Part shown: piece by piece, positions 34,273 through 43,321 of the stretch
Position numbering within the stretch: the stretch's first letter is position 1
Layout: the number at the start of each line of letters is the position of its first letter
Made by a program: the position numbers and the translations under genes
Notes under the pieces: model-generated
Databases searched by the model: none
Told to the model about the DNA's origin: nothing
What the model saw: only the letters and a program-made list of their open reading frames with translations
Source of the DNA: Oceanospirillum sp048265165
Lineage (GTDB): Bacteria; Pseudomonadota; Gammaproteobacteria; Pseudomonadales; Halomonadaceae
Reading direction: 5' to 3'
Assembly: GCF_048265165.1 (NCBI RefSeq)
Contig: NZ_JBLXCD010000001.1
Coordinates: 744,001-808,000, forward strand
Length of the DNA: 64,000 nt

Positions 34273-34851
34273 ATGAAACTGGTAGGATCCCACCCATCCC
34301 CCTATGTTCGACGCCTACGTCTCTGGCTTGAAGGTCATCAATACGATTTTTTACCTTTGGATATCTATAGCGAAGCTGGCCGAGCTGAGCTGGAAACCTA
34401 CACCCCTGCCATGAAAGTCCCCATGCTGGTAGACAATGAACACTCGGTTTATGACTCCCGCATTATCCATCGCTATCTGAATGAAAAACTGAAGAAAGAG
34501 AGCCTTAGCTGGGAAGATGAAAACCTAATGACTCTGATCGACAGCATGCAGGAGTCCTTTATTATTCTTCTTATGAGTAAACGCTCGGGCATCGATACCT
34601 CAGATGACCGCCTGATTCTTAATCTGCAGAAAGAGCGCATCGCCCGCACTATGCCTGTTTTAGAGCAAGCCACCAAAGATGGAGACTTCAGTGAGTGGCG
34701 CTACCCTGCCATCTGCCTGTTCGCCCTGCTGGATTGGATATTGTTCCGTGAGCTCTTCACTCTTGATGAGTATCCGGCTCTGGCAGCTTTTTATACCGCT
34801 CAGTTGGATAAGAATCTTGTGCAGGAAACAGACCCTAGAGCAACCCACTAA
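34273..34851 (+). CDS. Glutathione S-transferase-fold protein
   Basis: 192 aa. The N-terminal thioredoxin-like domain (MKLVGSHPSPYVRRLRLWLE, then MKVPMLVDNEHSVYDSRIIH, residues 1-75) has the cis-Pro VPML and the glutathione-contacting (D/E)S pair as DSR. The C-terminal helical domain (about 85-190) is short. The usual catalytic Ser or Cys region is HPSPYVRR. It is shorter than typical GSTs (about 200-220 aa). Substrate unknown; it could be a detoxification enzyme or a regulator. It is divergent from the aldehyde dehydrogenase, with palindromic boxes between them. Confidence 0.85.
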   Translation: MKLVGSHPSPYVRRLRLWLEGHQYDFLPLDIYSEAGRAELETYTPAMKVPMLVDNEHSVYDSRIIHRYLNEKLKKESLSWEDENLMTLIDSMQESFIILLMSKRSGIDTSDDRLILNLQKERIARTMPVLEQATKDGDFSEWRYPAICLFALLDWILFRELFTLDEYPALAAFYTAQLDKNLVQETDPRATH

Positions 34852-34889
34852 TCCATAGCAGAGCCAATCTACGGAGAAAAACTGGGAAC

Positions 34890-34913
34890 AAAAAAGGCCG
34901 GCAAATGCCGGCC
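34890..34913 (-). terminator. GC-rich hairpin downstream of the GST gene
   Basis: GGCCGGC (34896-34902) pairs with GCCGGCC (34907-34913), with six A before it. The T tail therefore exists only on the minus strand, although the nearest upstream gene is on the plus strand. The rest of the 381-base gap 34852-35232 holds a second weak hairpin (AACAAGCA/TGCTTGTT near 34938-34957) and the leader of the response regulator. Confidence 0.45.
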
Positions 34914-35232
34914 AACAAAAAGGGTGGGAACCCCAGAACAACAAGCACACTGCTTGTTCAGGATGCCAAGAGACAAACATCATAAGTACATCAAATGTAG
35001 ACTATATTTACACCACCGCCAAAAAATTTCCGCCATATCGTCCTGATTTCAAGCACGCCTTACTTTTGTAGTATGCACAAAACCTAACGCAAGGTTCATT
35101 ATTGACAGGCATTAATCCAATTAAAATGTCTGAAGCACCTGTTTAAAACTCTTAAGATGTCCGGTTAAAGCATATGAAAGTACGGCTATCACATCTAACG
35201 GCAGAGAAAGTAAGCAGATAAAAGGGTTAACT

Positions 35233-35922
35233 ATGTACAAAATTGTAACGGCCGACGACCACCCCATGTTTCGGGAGGCTATCGCCAGCGTTGTACGTAA
35301 CAGCTATCCGGAGAGTGAAATTCTGGAAGCCTGCAACTTGGATGAGACCTTTACACTGGTCACCCATGAGGCTGACATAGATCTTGTTCTGCTTGATCTT
35401 AATATGGATGGTATGAACGGTTTCCAGGGGTTAATGCGTTTACGGGAAGCGGTACCATCAACACCTATTGCCATTGTGTCAGCGGAAGATAACAAGAAGG
35501 TCGTACTACAGGCTATTACTTTTGGAGCGGTAGGCTTTATTACCAAATCATCACCTCGCCAGCAGATGCATAAGGCACTAGAACACATTCTCAATGGTAA
35601 TGTTTATCTGCCATCCGATATTATCCGGGGAGATAGCTGCATCGATAAAAAGCTGTCTGGGGCTCAGGCACGGCATCAGCAACGCCAGACAGAGTCTATT
35701 AATCCTGTTCTGCTTTCTTCTTTAACCCGGCGACAGATCATTGTTCTGCAGCATATGGCAGAGGGCGAGTCGAACAAACAGATCGCCTACACACTCTCCA
35801 TTGCAGAAACGACCGTCAAGGCTCATGTCTCTGCAATTCTGCGCAAACTGGGCGTAAAAAACCGAATTCAGGCTGTTATCGCTGCCCGGGATATCGACTT
35901 CTCTGAGCTATCCCGATGTTAA
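35233..35922 (+). CDS. NarL/LuxR-type response regulator, ErdR-like
   Basis: 229 aa. The receiver (residues 1-120) has the acidic pair in YKIVTADDHPMFREAI, the phosphoacceptor Asp in DLVLLDLNMDGM (about 55), Ser in IAIVSAEDN and Lys in GFITKSSPRQQM. The LuxR helix-turn-helix (about 160-225) reads LTRRQIIVLQHMAEGESNKQ and then IAETTVKAHVSAILRKLGV. The segment VVLQAITFGAVGFITKSSPR closely resembles Pseudomonas ErdR, a regulator of ethanol oxidation genes; recall of that similarity is from memory. The nearby ExaC-type aldehyde dehydrogenase supports the idea. The cognate kinase may be one of the two large hybrids that follow on the opposite strand, but this is unproven. Confidence 0.9.
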   Translation: MYKIVTADDHPMFREAIASVVRNSYPESEILEACNLDETFTLVTHEADIDLVLLDLNMDGMNGFQGLMRLREAVPSTPIAIVSAEDNKKVVLQAITFGAVGFITKSSPRQQMHKALEHILNGNVYLPSDIIRGDSCIDKKLSGAQARHQQRQTESINPVLLSSLTRRQIIVLQHMAEGESNKQIAYTLSIAETTVKAHVSAILRKLGVKNRIQAVIAARDIDFSELSRC

Positions 35923-35987
35923 TGCCCCACCGGAAAAGTAAAAACTCCGGATAACACTCATAAAGCGGCCACTCGAACACTCTGAGA

Positions 35988-38900
35988 TCAAACCATCACA
36001 ACCTGGTTTCGCCCCTGGTTTTTAGCAAGGTATAGAGCCTGATCAACCTGTGCCAATAGCATTTCAGCAGACTCATTGGTAATACACTTAGAAAAACCAC
36101 CCAAGCTAGCCGTCACAACGTCAGCCACGGGAGAAAACTCATGCGCTACAGCCATCGACTCAACAGCCTTACGCATCTCCTCGGCAATTTGCCTTACTCC
36201 CGCCAGATCAGTCTCCGGCAGAATGGCAATAAACTCTTCACCTCCATAACGGGCAAAAAGATCCCCCGGGCGATTAACGACACGCCTCAACACAGTCGCC
36301 ACCTTAACCAGACACTCATCACCTTTGCCGTGACCGTAGTTATCGTTGAAAGATTTAAAATGATCAATATCCAGCATCACAAGCCCTAAGGGTTTATGAC
36401 TTCTCTGTAAACGCCGGATCTCTGTGCTTAACTTTGTATCAAGATAACGCCGGTTTGCCACTTGAGTCAGCCCATCAATGTTGGACATATCTTCCAGCAT
36501 GTCTGACTTCTGTTTCAATATCATATGACTGCGTACCCGGGCTTTCACAATATCCGGGTGATAGGGTTTTGCAATATAGTCCACGGCTCCCAGCTGCAAA
36601 CCTTTTGCTTCATCACTCACCTCATCCAGGGCACTGATAAAAACAATCGGAATACGGCTGGTTCGCGGATTCGCTTTCAGTTGTCGACAGACATCATAAC
36701 CATCAATATCAGGCATCATAATATCCAGTAACACCAGATCCGGCGGATGATCGCCCTGGGTAATCGACAGCGCTTTCTGACCACTGTTTGCAACCTGAAC
36801 GACATACTCATCTTTCAACAAGCTGGCAAGAACTTTAACATTGGCTGGAACATCATCAACAATCAACACGGTTTGTTTCTGGTTCAGCTCCGCTAAGATA
36901 GCAGGGTCAGAATTCTGATTAGATGTTGCCGGTTTTTGTACATGCTCACCAGATCGAGCAGCCCTTCCGCCTTCTTCTGTCTCCAGCCAAGGTTCAAGAT
37001 GATCAAATAGCTGGTGCTTGGTAAAGGGTTTACCCAGATGGTCATTCATTCCGGCCTGCAGCGCTTTTTCACGATCCTCTATCAACGCGGCGGCTGTTAG
37101 TGCAATAATCGGTATCTCTTTATTAAACTGTCTAATCTCCCGGGTTGTCCGATAACCATCCATGACAGGCATCTGAATATCCATCAGAATCAAATCAAAC
37201 ACCTCCCGACGAGCCGCCTCAATCCCCAAACGACCATTATCCGCCACGACAACCTGAAGGTTCATCTGCTCCAGCTGCGCCTGAACAACCTGCTGATTAA
37301 TCAGGTTGTCCTCCACGACCAGAATTTTCTGTTGCCGAAAGCACTGGGATTGACTGACATTAAGAGCAGGAGCAAGCCTCGCTTGTAAAACACCAAGAGC
37401 CTCATACAAGCTGGATTGATGCACAGGCTTCGGTAGATACAGAACATTCTCAACACATTCCAGGTCAATCTCAGATCGCTCATAAGCTGACACCATTAAC
37501 ATTGCGGGCAAATTCTCACTATGGCCGTTTTGGTGTAACAAATCCTGAATGGACTGCAGAGCAACCAGTCCATTCATTCGAGGCATATCCCAATCCATCA
37601 GAATCAGGTCGTAGAGGCAGTTATCGGAAAGAGCCTGCTCTACCCTCTGTACGGCAATGTCCCCATCCTCTGCTTCAGTGACCTCAAAACCCCAGGATTG
37701 CAACATTTCCCGTAAAACCTGCCGGGCAATGGGTTGGTCATCTACAATTAGGGCCTGACTTGGGTGCGTAGTGCATAGCATCGGCAGGTGCTGATCTTCA
37801 GTCACCGGGGAAAAAGGCAGCTCTAAGTCGAAATAGAAACAACTCCCTTCTCCTGGGGTAGTTTCCAGCTCAATACCCTGCTCACTCCCCATCAGAAAAA
37901 CTAACTTCTGGCTGATAATCAACCCCAAACCAGTTCCGCCATGACGACGGGTGATAGAGTTATCGGCCTGAGAAAAAGCCTGGAATAAGTGAGCCTGTTG
38001 CTCTTGAGTTAAGCCAATACCTGTGTCCTTCAGACTGAATCGTAGCAATGCCGAATCAATTTTTTCATCGAGGACCGTGACTTCAAGCTCAACCAAACCC
38101 TGGTCTGTAAACTTGACCGCATTAGCCATCAGATTCGTCAGGACCTGGGTTAATCTCAGGGAATCACCCTGATATCGATGAGGTATGTTAGCCGGTAAAT
38201 TCAGAACCAGCTCCAGTCCCTTCTTACTGCTGGCAAGACCAAATAATGTGGATAATTGCTCAAGAATTTGCTGTAAATTAAACGGCTCAGAAAGTATGTT
38301 CACTTTGCCAGCTTCAATCTCGGAAAAATCCAGAAGATCATTCACAATACCCAGCAATAACTGACCGGAACTGTGTATCTGCTGCAGATGACGGTGCACC
38401 TCTTCCGAAAGATCAGGTGAGGTCAGCTGGGATTCACTCAGGCCGATAATAGCATTGAGCGGTGTACGAATTTCATGGCTCATATTCGCTAGAAAATCTG
38501 ACTTAGCCTGATTAGCCTGCTCCGCATTTTCACGGGCTTCGATCAGGTTCTTTTCGGTTTTCTGCCGCTCACGGTACTGCTCTGTAAGATCAAGAGCTGC
38601 GGTTGCAATGTACACAGGCTGTCCATCCCGCCCCTCCATTACAGAGCTGCTCATCAGCATAGGAAAGGTGTAACCATCACAATGCTGATGCCAAATTTCT
38701 CTGGGTGGGATATGGCCATACTCTTTCAGGTCTGCCATTAATTCATTAACTTGTTCCATCTGCTCTTCAGTATGAAACTGGCTGGTAAGCTGCCCGACTA
38801 CATCCTCAGCCTTATAACCGTGAACCTCGGCAAAGAAAGGGTTCACATAGATCACTTTACCATCAAAATCTGAGATGATATTTCCATAAATTGCATTATC

Positions 38901-39572
38901 TGCAATCGCTTGAAAGCGCTGACTTTCCTGCTCTGCACTACGGCGCTTACGCATTACGAAAATCAAAGTCAGGACGGCCCCGCCAGTCATGACCAGACCA
39001 ATAACCAAAAGTGTGATAGTACGATGACTCTGATCTGTAGACTCTTGGGTCTTTATCGCCACCAGCTCTTCGAGGCGCTGCTGATAGTGCCACATTCCAC
39101 GGTCAAGATTACGCCCTGGAGTGATATCGTGAATCACAGATAGCAACAACTGCTGCCCATTTCTTTCATAGGGATGTGAGTAAACCTCAACAGTACGGAT
39201 CTCTCCATCTGCCAATTGATGACGAAAGATAAAATAGTTCCTGCCCTCGGCAGAAGCCGCACGACGCTCTTCAAACACCTGCTCAGGATCAAAGGTGTTA
39301 ATGTCCTGGATGCTCATTCTCTGCAGTGTTTCACGGCTATAACCATAGAAATCAGCCGCTGCCTGATTCACCTCAATGATCTCTCCATCGGAGGGTTTAA
39401 TCCAAAGCAGAGGAATATCCTGAGTTTCAAAGACATGGTCGAAATTCACAGCAAACACAGGTTGAGACAACCAGAATATCCCACACAAAAAGACAGAGGC
39501 ATATAAGCCAGAAACTTTCTTCAGATAACAGGAGAGTTCGATCTTGAGCTTTTTAAAAGCACTTGGATTCAA
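35988..39572 (-). CDS. Hybrid histidine kinase with three receivers and a C-terminal GGDEF domain
   Basis: 1194 aa. Order: an N-terminal membrane helix (residues about 20-42), a PAS domain (45-150), a second membrane helix (about 183-207), a second PAS (about 215-335) and the His domain FLANMSHEIRTPLNAIIGLS (His about 365). The ATPase domain follows, then receivers with Asp in LILMDWDMPRMNG (about 660), LILMDIQMPVMDG (about 797) and LVLLDIMMPDIDG (about 948). The GGDEF domain has LDIDHFKSFNDNYGHGKGD and RYGGEEFIAILPE (about 1110). RPGD five residues before GGEEF is an intact inhibitory I-site. A TTG at 39570-39572 with AAGGA upstream is the start. It follows the CBS-kinase gene by 11 bases, so the two form an operon. 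It has no HPt, while its neighbour has one. Confidence 0.92.
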   Translation of the reverse strand: MNPSAFKKLKIELSCYLKKVSGLYASVFLCGIFWLSQPVFAVNFDHVFETQDIPLLWIKPSDGEIIEVNQAAADFYGYSRETLQRMSIQDINTFDPEQVFEERRAASAEGRNYFIFRHQLADGEIRTVEVYSHPYERNGQQLLLSVIHDITPGRNLDRGMWHYQQRLEELVAIKTQESTDQSHRTITLLVIGLVMTGGAVLTLIFVMRKRRSAEQESQRFQAIADNAIYGNIISDFDGKVIYVNPFFAEVHGYKAEDVVGQLTSQFHTEEQMEQVNELMADLKEYGHIPPREIWHQHCDGYTFPMLMSSSVMEGRDGQPVYIATAALDLTEQYRERQKTEKNLIEARENAEQANQAKSDFLANMSHEIRTPLNAIIGLSESQLTSPDLSEEVHRHLQQIHSSGQLLLGIVNDLLDFSEIEAGKVNILSEPFNLQQILEQLSTLFGLASSKKGLELVLNLPANIPHRYQGDSLRLTQVLTNLMANAVKFTDQGLVELEVTVLDEKIDSALLRFSLKDTGIGLTQEQQAHLFQAFSQADNSITRRHGGTGLGLIISQKLVFLMGSEQGIELETTPGEGSCFYFDLELPFSPVTEDQHLPMLCTTHPSQALIVDDQPIARQVLREMLQSWGFEVTEAEDGDIAVQRVEQALSDNCLYDLILMDWDMPRMNGLVALQSIQDLLHQNGHSENLPAMLMVSAYERSEIDLECVENVLYLPKPVHQSSLYEALGVLQARLAPALNVSQSQCFRQQKILVVEDNLINQQVVQAQLEQMNLQVVVADNGRLGIEAARREVFDLILMDIQMPVMDGYRTTREIRQFNKEIPIIALTAAALIEDREKALQAGMNDHLGKPFTKHQLFDHLEPWLETEEGGRAARSGEHVQKPATSNQNSDPAILAELNQKQTVLIVDDVPANVKVLASLLKDEYVVQVANSGQKALSITQGDHPPDLVLLDIMMPDIDGYDVCRQLKANPRTSRIPIVFISALDEVSDEAKGLQLGAVDYIAKPYHPDIVKARVRSHMILKQKSDMLEDMSNIDGLTQVANRRYLDTKLSTEIRRLQRSHKPLGLVMLDIDHFKSFNDNYGHGKGDECLVKVATVLRRVVNRPGDLFARYGGEEFIAILPETDLAGVRQIAEEMRKAVESMAVAHEFSPVADVVTASLGGFSKCITNESAEMLLAQVDQALYLAKNQGRNQVVMV

Positions 39573-39583
39573 AACAGTTTTCC

Positions 39584-42500
39584 TTAAGACGCTGATTCAA
39601 GTTTGTTGAGCAGTCGCTGCAGGGCAGATGCTGCCTGCTCAAAGTCAAACTGATCCAACGCTTGTGTAACCGTTTTCCAGAGTGCATCAGCATCTGTGTC
39701 TACCTTGCTATTATTGTTCAACGCACCAGTAATCTCTTCGAGTTCGCTCTCATCAATAAACTGGCTATTACGAATCTCTGCCATCAAAACCTGCAAACGG
39801 GCACGAATGCTGACGTCTGATGCACCAGACATCCCCTCTCCTGAGACGGTTACCGGAAGAGGCGGAGTTGAATTCTGAGCGAGTAACCAGGTGTGCACTT
39901 CTGTATAGGACTGCTCCAAAAGCTTTCGGAACATCTGCAATTGCCCCGGTTCAGGAGGGTGGTTGAGTTTTAGTTTCCGATCAAGATTCGCTGCCGCCTC
40001 AGCCAACGGCCGCATACAAAGATTGCCCGCTACACCTTTAATACTGTGGGTCACACGATGAGCTGTCAGAAACTCCTCAGAGGAGCTTTCTTCAGATAGC
40101 TGCTCCATCAGGGATACATCCTTCATATATTCATCTGAAAGCTGGCGGATAAATTCCTGTAGAATTTTCTGATAGATCAGGTATTGCCCCCCTACCATCG
40201 CAATCCCCTCCGCCGGATCAAATAAAGCAATATCACCAGAAACAGCTGGAGGTAACGATCCTTCTTCTGTAGGAACGGAAGCAGACGTAGCAGATAACAC
40301 CACCTCTGACAGGTCATCGGGACCACGATCCAGAGCCTGAAGCCAGTGACTCAGCATATGGAAAAGAGCATAGGTTTCAATCGGTTTCGTCAGGTGGCCA
40401 TTCATACCTGCATCAGCCGCACGCTGCTGATCCTCAGCCATTGCTGCGGCTGTCAGAGCAATAACAGGTAGTTTATTGCCCTGCGCACGAAGCCTGCGGG
40501 TTGCTGTATAACCATCCATGACTGGCATTTGTATATCCATCAATACCAGATCAAATGTTTGTTTTCCAAGTAAATCCAGTGCTTGCTGGCCATTTTCCGC
40601 AAGAGTCACGTCTAAACCTAGCTGTTTAAGCTGGGACTGAGTAATTTCCTGGTTAATCAGATTATCTTCCACCAGGAGAATATGCCCTGTCAGGCTGCCA
40701 ACAACATCTTCATCCTGCGGCTGAAGAGCCAGAAACTCCTTCTCCTGCGCGGGTGAACAAGGGGAAAGCGGCAACTCAAAGCTAAAGCAAGCCCCTTTAC
40801 CAAGCTCACTTTCAAGTGTAATTCCCTGGCCCTGCATAGCCTCAACCAAACGCTGACTGATCACCAGCCCCAGCCCTGATCCGCCATGCTTGCGGGCTAT
40901 TGAAGTATCCGCCTGACTGAAGGCATTAAACAATTTCTCTTTTTGCGCCGTAGTAATACCTATACCTGTATCCCGAATATCGAAGTGCAGCCATTGCTGG
41001 CCCTCTTTATCCTGCGGTCTGTCCTTACAAAGAGCGACAGTTAAACGTACCTGCCCTTTTTCAGTAAATTTAATCGCATTGCCCAGCAGGTTCGTCAGTA
41101 CCTGACGAATACGCAACTCATCGCCCATATAGACAAGAGCCAGCTCCGGCGCGCTATCAAAAACAAGCTCTAACTGCTTTTTATCGGCTTCCAAAGCAAA
41201 CAAGCTGCGCAGATTATCCAGCAGACCGTCAATAAAAAAAGGCTGGGACTCAATGCCCAACTTGCCGGATTCGATTTTGGAGTAGTCCAGAATGTCGTTG
41301 AGAATACCCAACAACAACCTGCCTGAGTGGTGGATCTTGTGGAGGCGTTCATGCAGTACTTCGAGCCTATGCTCACCGATACTGATCTGGCTTAAGCCGA
41401 TAATGCCGCTCATAGGCGTTCGGATCTCATGGCTCATATTCGCCAGAAACTCTGACTTAGCGCGACTGGCATCATCAGCCATCTTTCTGGCTGCTTCCAG
41501 AGCGAATTCCTGAGTCTTACGCTCGGTAATATCATAAATGTAGCCATTCCAGATAACGGAGCCATCACTCATATGACTGGGAATTGCACGCCCCTCAATC
41601 CAGCGCAAACCCTTTATAGGGTGATCATAGCGATATTGTTCTTCCCAGACCTCCAGGCTTTCCTTGGAGGCTTCGATACTGCTGCCGATACGTTCAATGT
41701 CATCACGATGTATACGATCCAGTATGGCTGCTACATCACGTTTAAGCTCTTGCGAACTGAAGCCATAGACATCTTTACAGCCTCGGGTAGCAAAAGGAAA
41801 ACTGACGTCACCCTCGGCATCAATGCGATATTGATAAAGCATGCCTGGTGCGTTATCAGCCAGGAGGCTGAGCTTCTCTTTTAGCTCAATCTCCTCTGTA
41901 ATATCCGTATGGCTACCAATAACCCGAAGAGGATTTCCCTGAGCATCACGACTGAATACTTTTCCGATATCACGGATCCATTTATAGCGACCACCCTTGC
42001 ACAAAACCCGGTGAGTATTGTCATATATTGAGGTTTCACCTTTCAGGTGAGCATCCACATCCCGATATGTGCGCTCAAGGTCATCCGGGTGAATACGGGT
42101 TTGCCATTCGTTAATAGTGTCGCCAATTTCATGCTCTTCGAAACCCAGCATCGACTTCCAGACTGGTGAATAATAGACTTTACCCGTCTGAGCATTCCAA
42201 TCCCAAACGCCCTGCCCTGTTCCTTCAAGAACAGCCCTCCAGCGTTGCTCATTGTCACTCAGTTCCTGCAGCATTACCTGTTGATGCCGCTCTTCCTTCA
42301 TAACATCGTAAACCTTAGCGATGATCTCCCGTTGATGAATCAATCCGGTTATACGGTGTTCCTGGTCTGAAATAGCCAAACGCTTCAGATGTGAATTACA
42401 GAAGGAAACCAGTACATCCTGGACCAGGCAATCCCCGGAAATATGGGTCACGGGAGATGTCATAAAATCACTGACAGGCCGTTGCCACTGACCGTCACCA

Positions 42501-43063
42501 AGGCTAAGAATGGGAAGAATATCACTGTGGCTAACAATACCCACAACGTCCATCTGCTGACAGACCAAAACGGAGCTATGGCCTGCTGTCTGCATTTTCA
42601 AAACGGCCTGTTTAAGGGTGGTCCCAATGTCAACCTGCACATAGTCATTGCTGGCTGGCAGCTCCGTGATCAGGCTTTTAATGTCAGGGGCATACCGTTT
42701 CATATAATGGATAATGTTGGCACTGGTGATAACCCCCAGCAGTGAATCGCCATCAACCACACATAAAAGTTCAGATCGGGCACGGCTATATGTCACAGCC
42801 CCTTCTGCAAGCACTTGGTTTCTTTGCAGACACTCAGCCATTGGCAAGCCGATATCGCGAAGCGGCGTTGTAAAGTCCAGTCCGGCAAAGCGTAAACTGA
42901 TCAGAATATGTGTACTCATCACCCTCAGCCCAGCCTCCCCCATAATAACAAGGGCGTGCTTAGCCTCCCGGGCCATCAGCTCAAGGCCATCATCCACTGA
43001 ATGGGTATCATCAAGAAGCGCTACATCAGTATTAGCAATTTCGGATACGGGGGTAAAAAACAT
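39584..43063 (-). CDS. CBS-PAS hybrid histidine kinase with receiver and HPt domain
   Basis: 1159 aa from the ATG at 43061-43063, which has AAGGA 7 bases upstream; an ATG 11 codons earlier lacks a ribosome site. Residues about 1-270 contain two tandem CBS-pair regions (LLCVVDGDSLLGVITSANII, SSVLVCQQMDVVGIVSHSDI, LAISDQEHRITGLIHQREII). PAS domains follow at about 275-395 and 400-515. The His domain has FLANMSHEIRTPMSGIIGLS (His about 545). Then come the ATPase domain, a receiver (LVLMDIQMPVMDG, Asp about 841) and an HPt domain with AHRVTHSIKGVAGNL (His about 1003). CBS pairs usually bind adenine nucleotides, so cell energy state is a possible input; that is inference. No membrane segments are seen. 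The GGDEF kinase gene follows at once. Confidence 0.92.
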   Translation of the reverse strand: MFFTPVSEIANTDVALLDDTHSVDDGLELMAREAKHALVIMGEAGLRVMSTHILISLRFAGLDFTTPLRDIGLPMAECLQRNQVLAEGAVTYSRARSELLCVVDGDSLLGVITSANIIHYMKRYAPDIKSLITELPASNDYVQVDIGTTLKQAVLKMQTAGHSSVLVCQQMDVVGIVSHSDILPILSLGDGQWQRPVSDFMTSPVTHISGDCLVQDVLVSFCNSHLKRLAISDQEHRITGLIHQREIIAKVYDVMKEERHQQVMLQELSDNEQRWRAVLEGTGQGVWDWNAQTGKVYYSPVWKSMLGFEEHEIGDTINEWQTRIHPDDLERTYRDVDAHLKGETSIYDNTHRVLCKGGRYKWIRDIGKVFSRDAQGNPLRVIGSHTDITEEIELKEKLSLLADNAPGMLYQYRIDAEGDVSFPFATRGCKDVYGFSSQELKRDVAAILDRIHRDDIERIGSSIEASKESLEVWEEQYRYDHPIKGLRWIEGRAIPSHMSDGSVIWNGYIYDITERKTQEFALEAARKMADDASRAKSEFLANMSHEIRTPMSGIIGLSQISIGEHRLEVLHERLHKIHHSGRLLLGILNDILDYSKIESGKLGIESQPFFIDGLLDNLRSLFALEADKKQLELVFDSAPELALVYMGDELRIRQVLTNLLGNAIKFTEKGQVRLTVALCKDRPQDKEGQQWLHFDIRDTGIGITTAQKEKLFNAFSQADTSIARKHGGSGLGLVISQRLVEAMQGQGITLESELGKGACFSFELPLSPCSPAQEKEFLALQPQDEDVVGSLTGHILLVEDNLINQEITQSQLKQLGLDVTLAENGQQALDLLGKQTFDLVLMDIQMPVMDGYTATRRLRAQGNKLPVIALTAAAMAEDQQRAADAGMNGHLTKPIETYALFHMLSHWLQALDRGPDDLSEVVLSATSASVPTEEGSLPPAVSGDIALFDPAEGIAMVGGQYLIYQKILQEFIRQLSDEYMKDVSLMEQLSEESSSEEFLTAHRVTHSIKGVAGNLCMRPLAEAAANLDRKLKLNHPPEPGQLQMFRKLLEQSYTEVHTWLLAQNSTPPLPVTVSGEGMSGASDVSIRARLQVLMAEIRNSQFIDESELEEITGALNNNSKVDTDADALWKTVTQALDQFDFEQAASALQRLLNKLESAS

Positions 43064-43199
43064 CTCAATCCTTACAAGCTGGCTCAAAACCAACATTGGC
43101 TAAACTGCACCAAACACTAAGTAATTATACACGCCATTTAAATAAGTCCAGATAATCCTTAGTCTTGAGGTTTATCAGATAACCTGTATCTTACTTAAA

Positions 43200-43232
43200 A
43201 TAAAAAAAGCCGGGATATAACATCCCAGCTTT
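43200..43232 (-). terminator. Terminator of the chemoreceptor gene
   Basis: Hairpin arms AAAGCTGGGATG and CATCCCGGCTTT-like sequences lie around 43207-43232 (one G-T mismatch), followed on the minus strand by seven T. It lies about 90 bases after the chemoreceptor stop and separates that gene from the kinase operon. Confidence 0.8.
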
Positions 43233-43321
43233 TAAAATAGCCTATATGCGCGCCACTGTTTCTGCCAATAAAACCAGCATCTTACTTTGCCCTATAAACC
43301 GACGGCGCTGTATTTAGCGGC

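Noticed and set aside
36141..39506. Several plus-strand frames inside the kinase gene
   Set aside because: They lie opposite a well-supported 1194-aa protein and show no domain features of their own.
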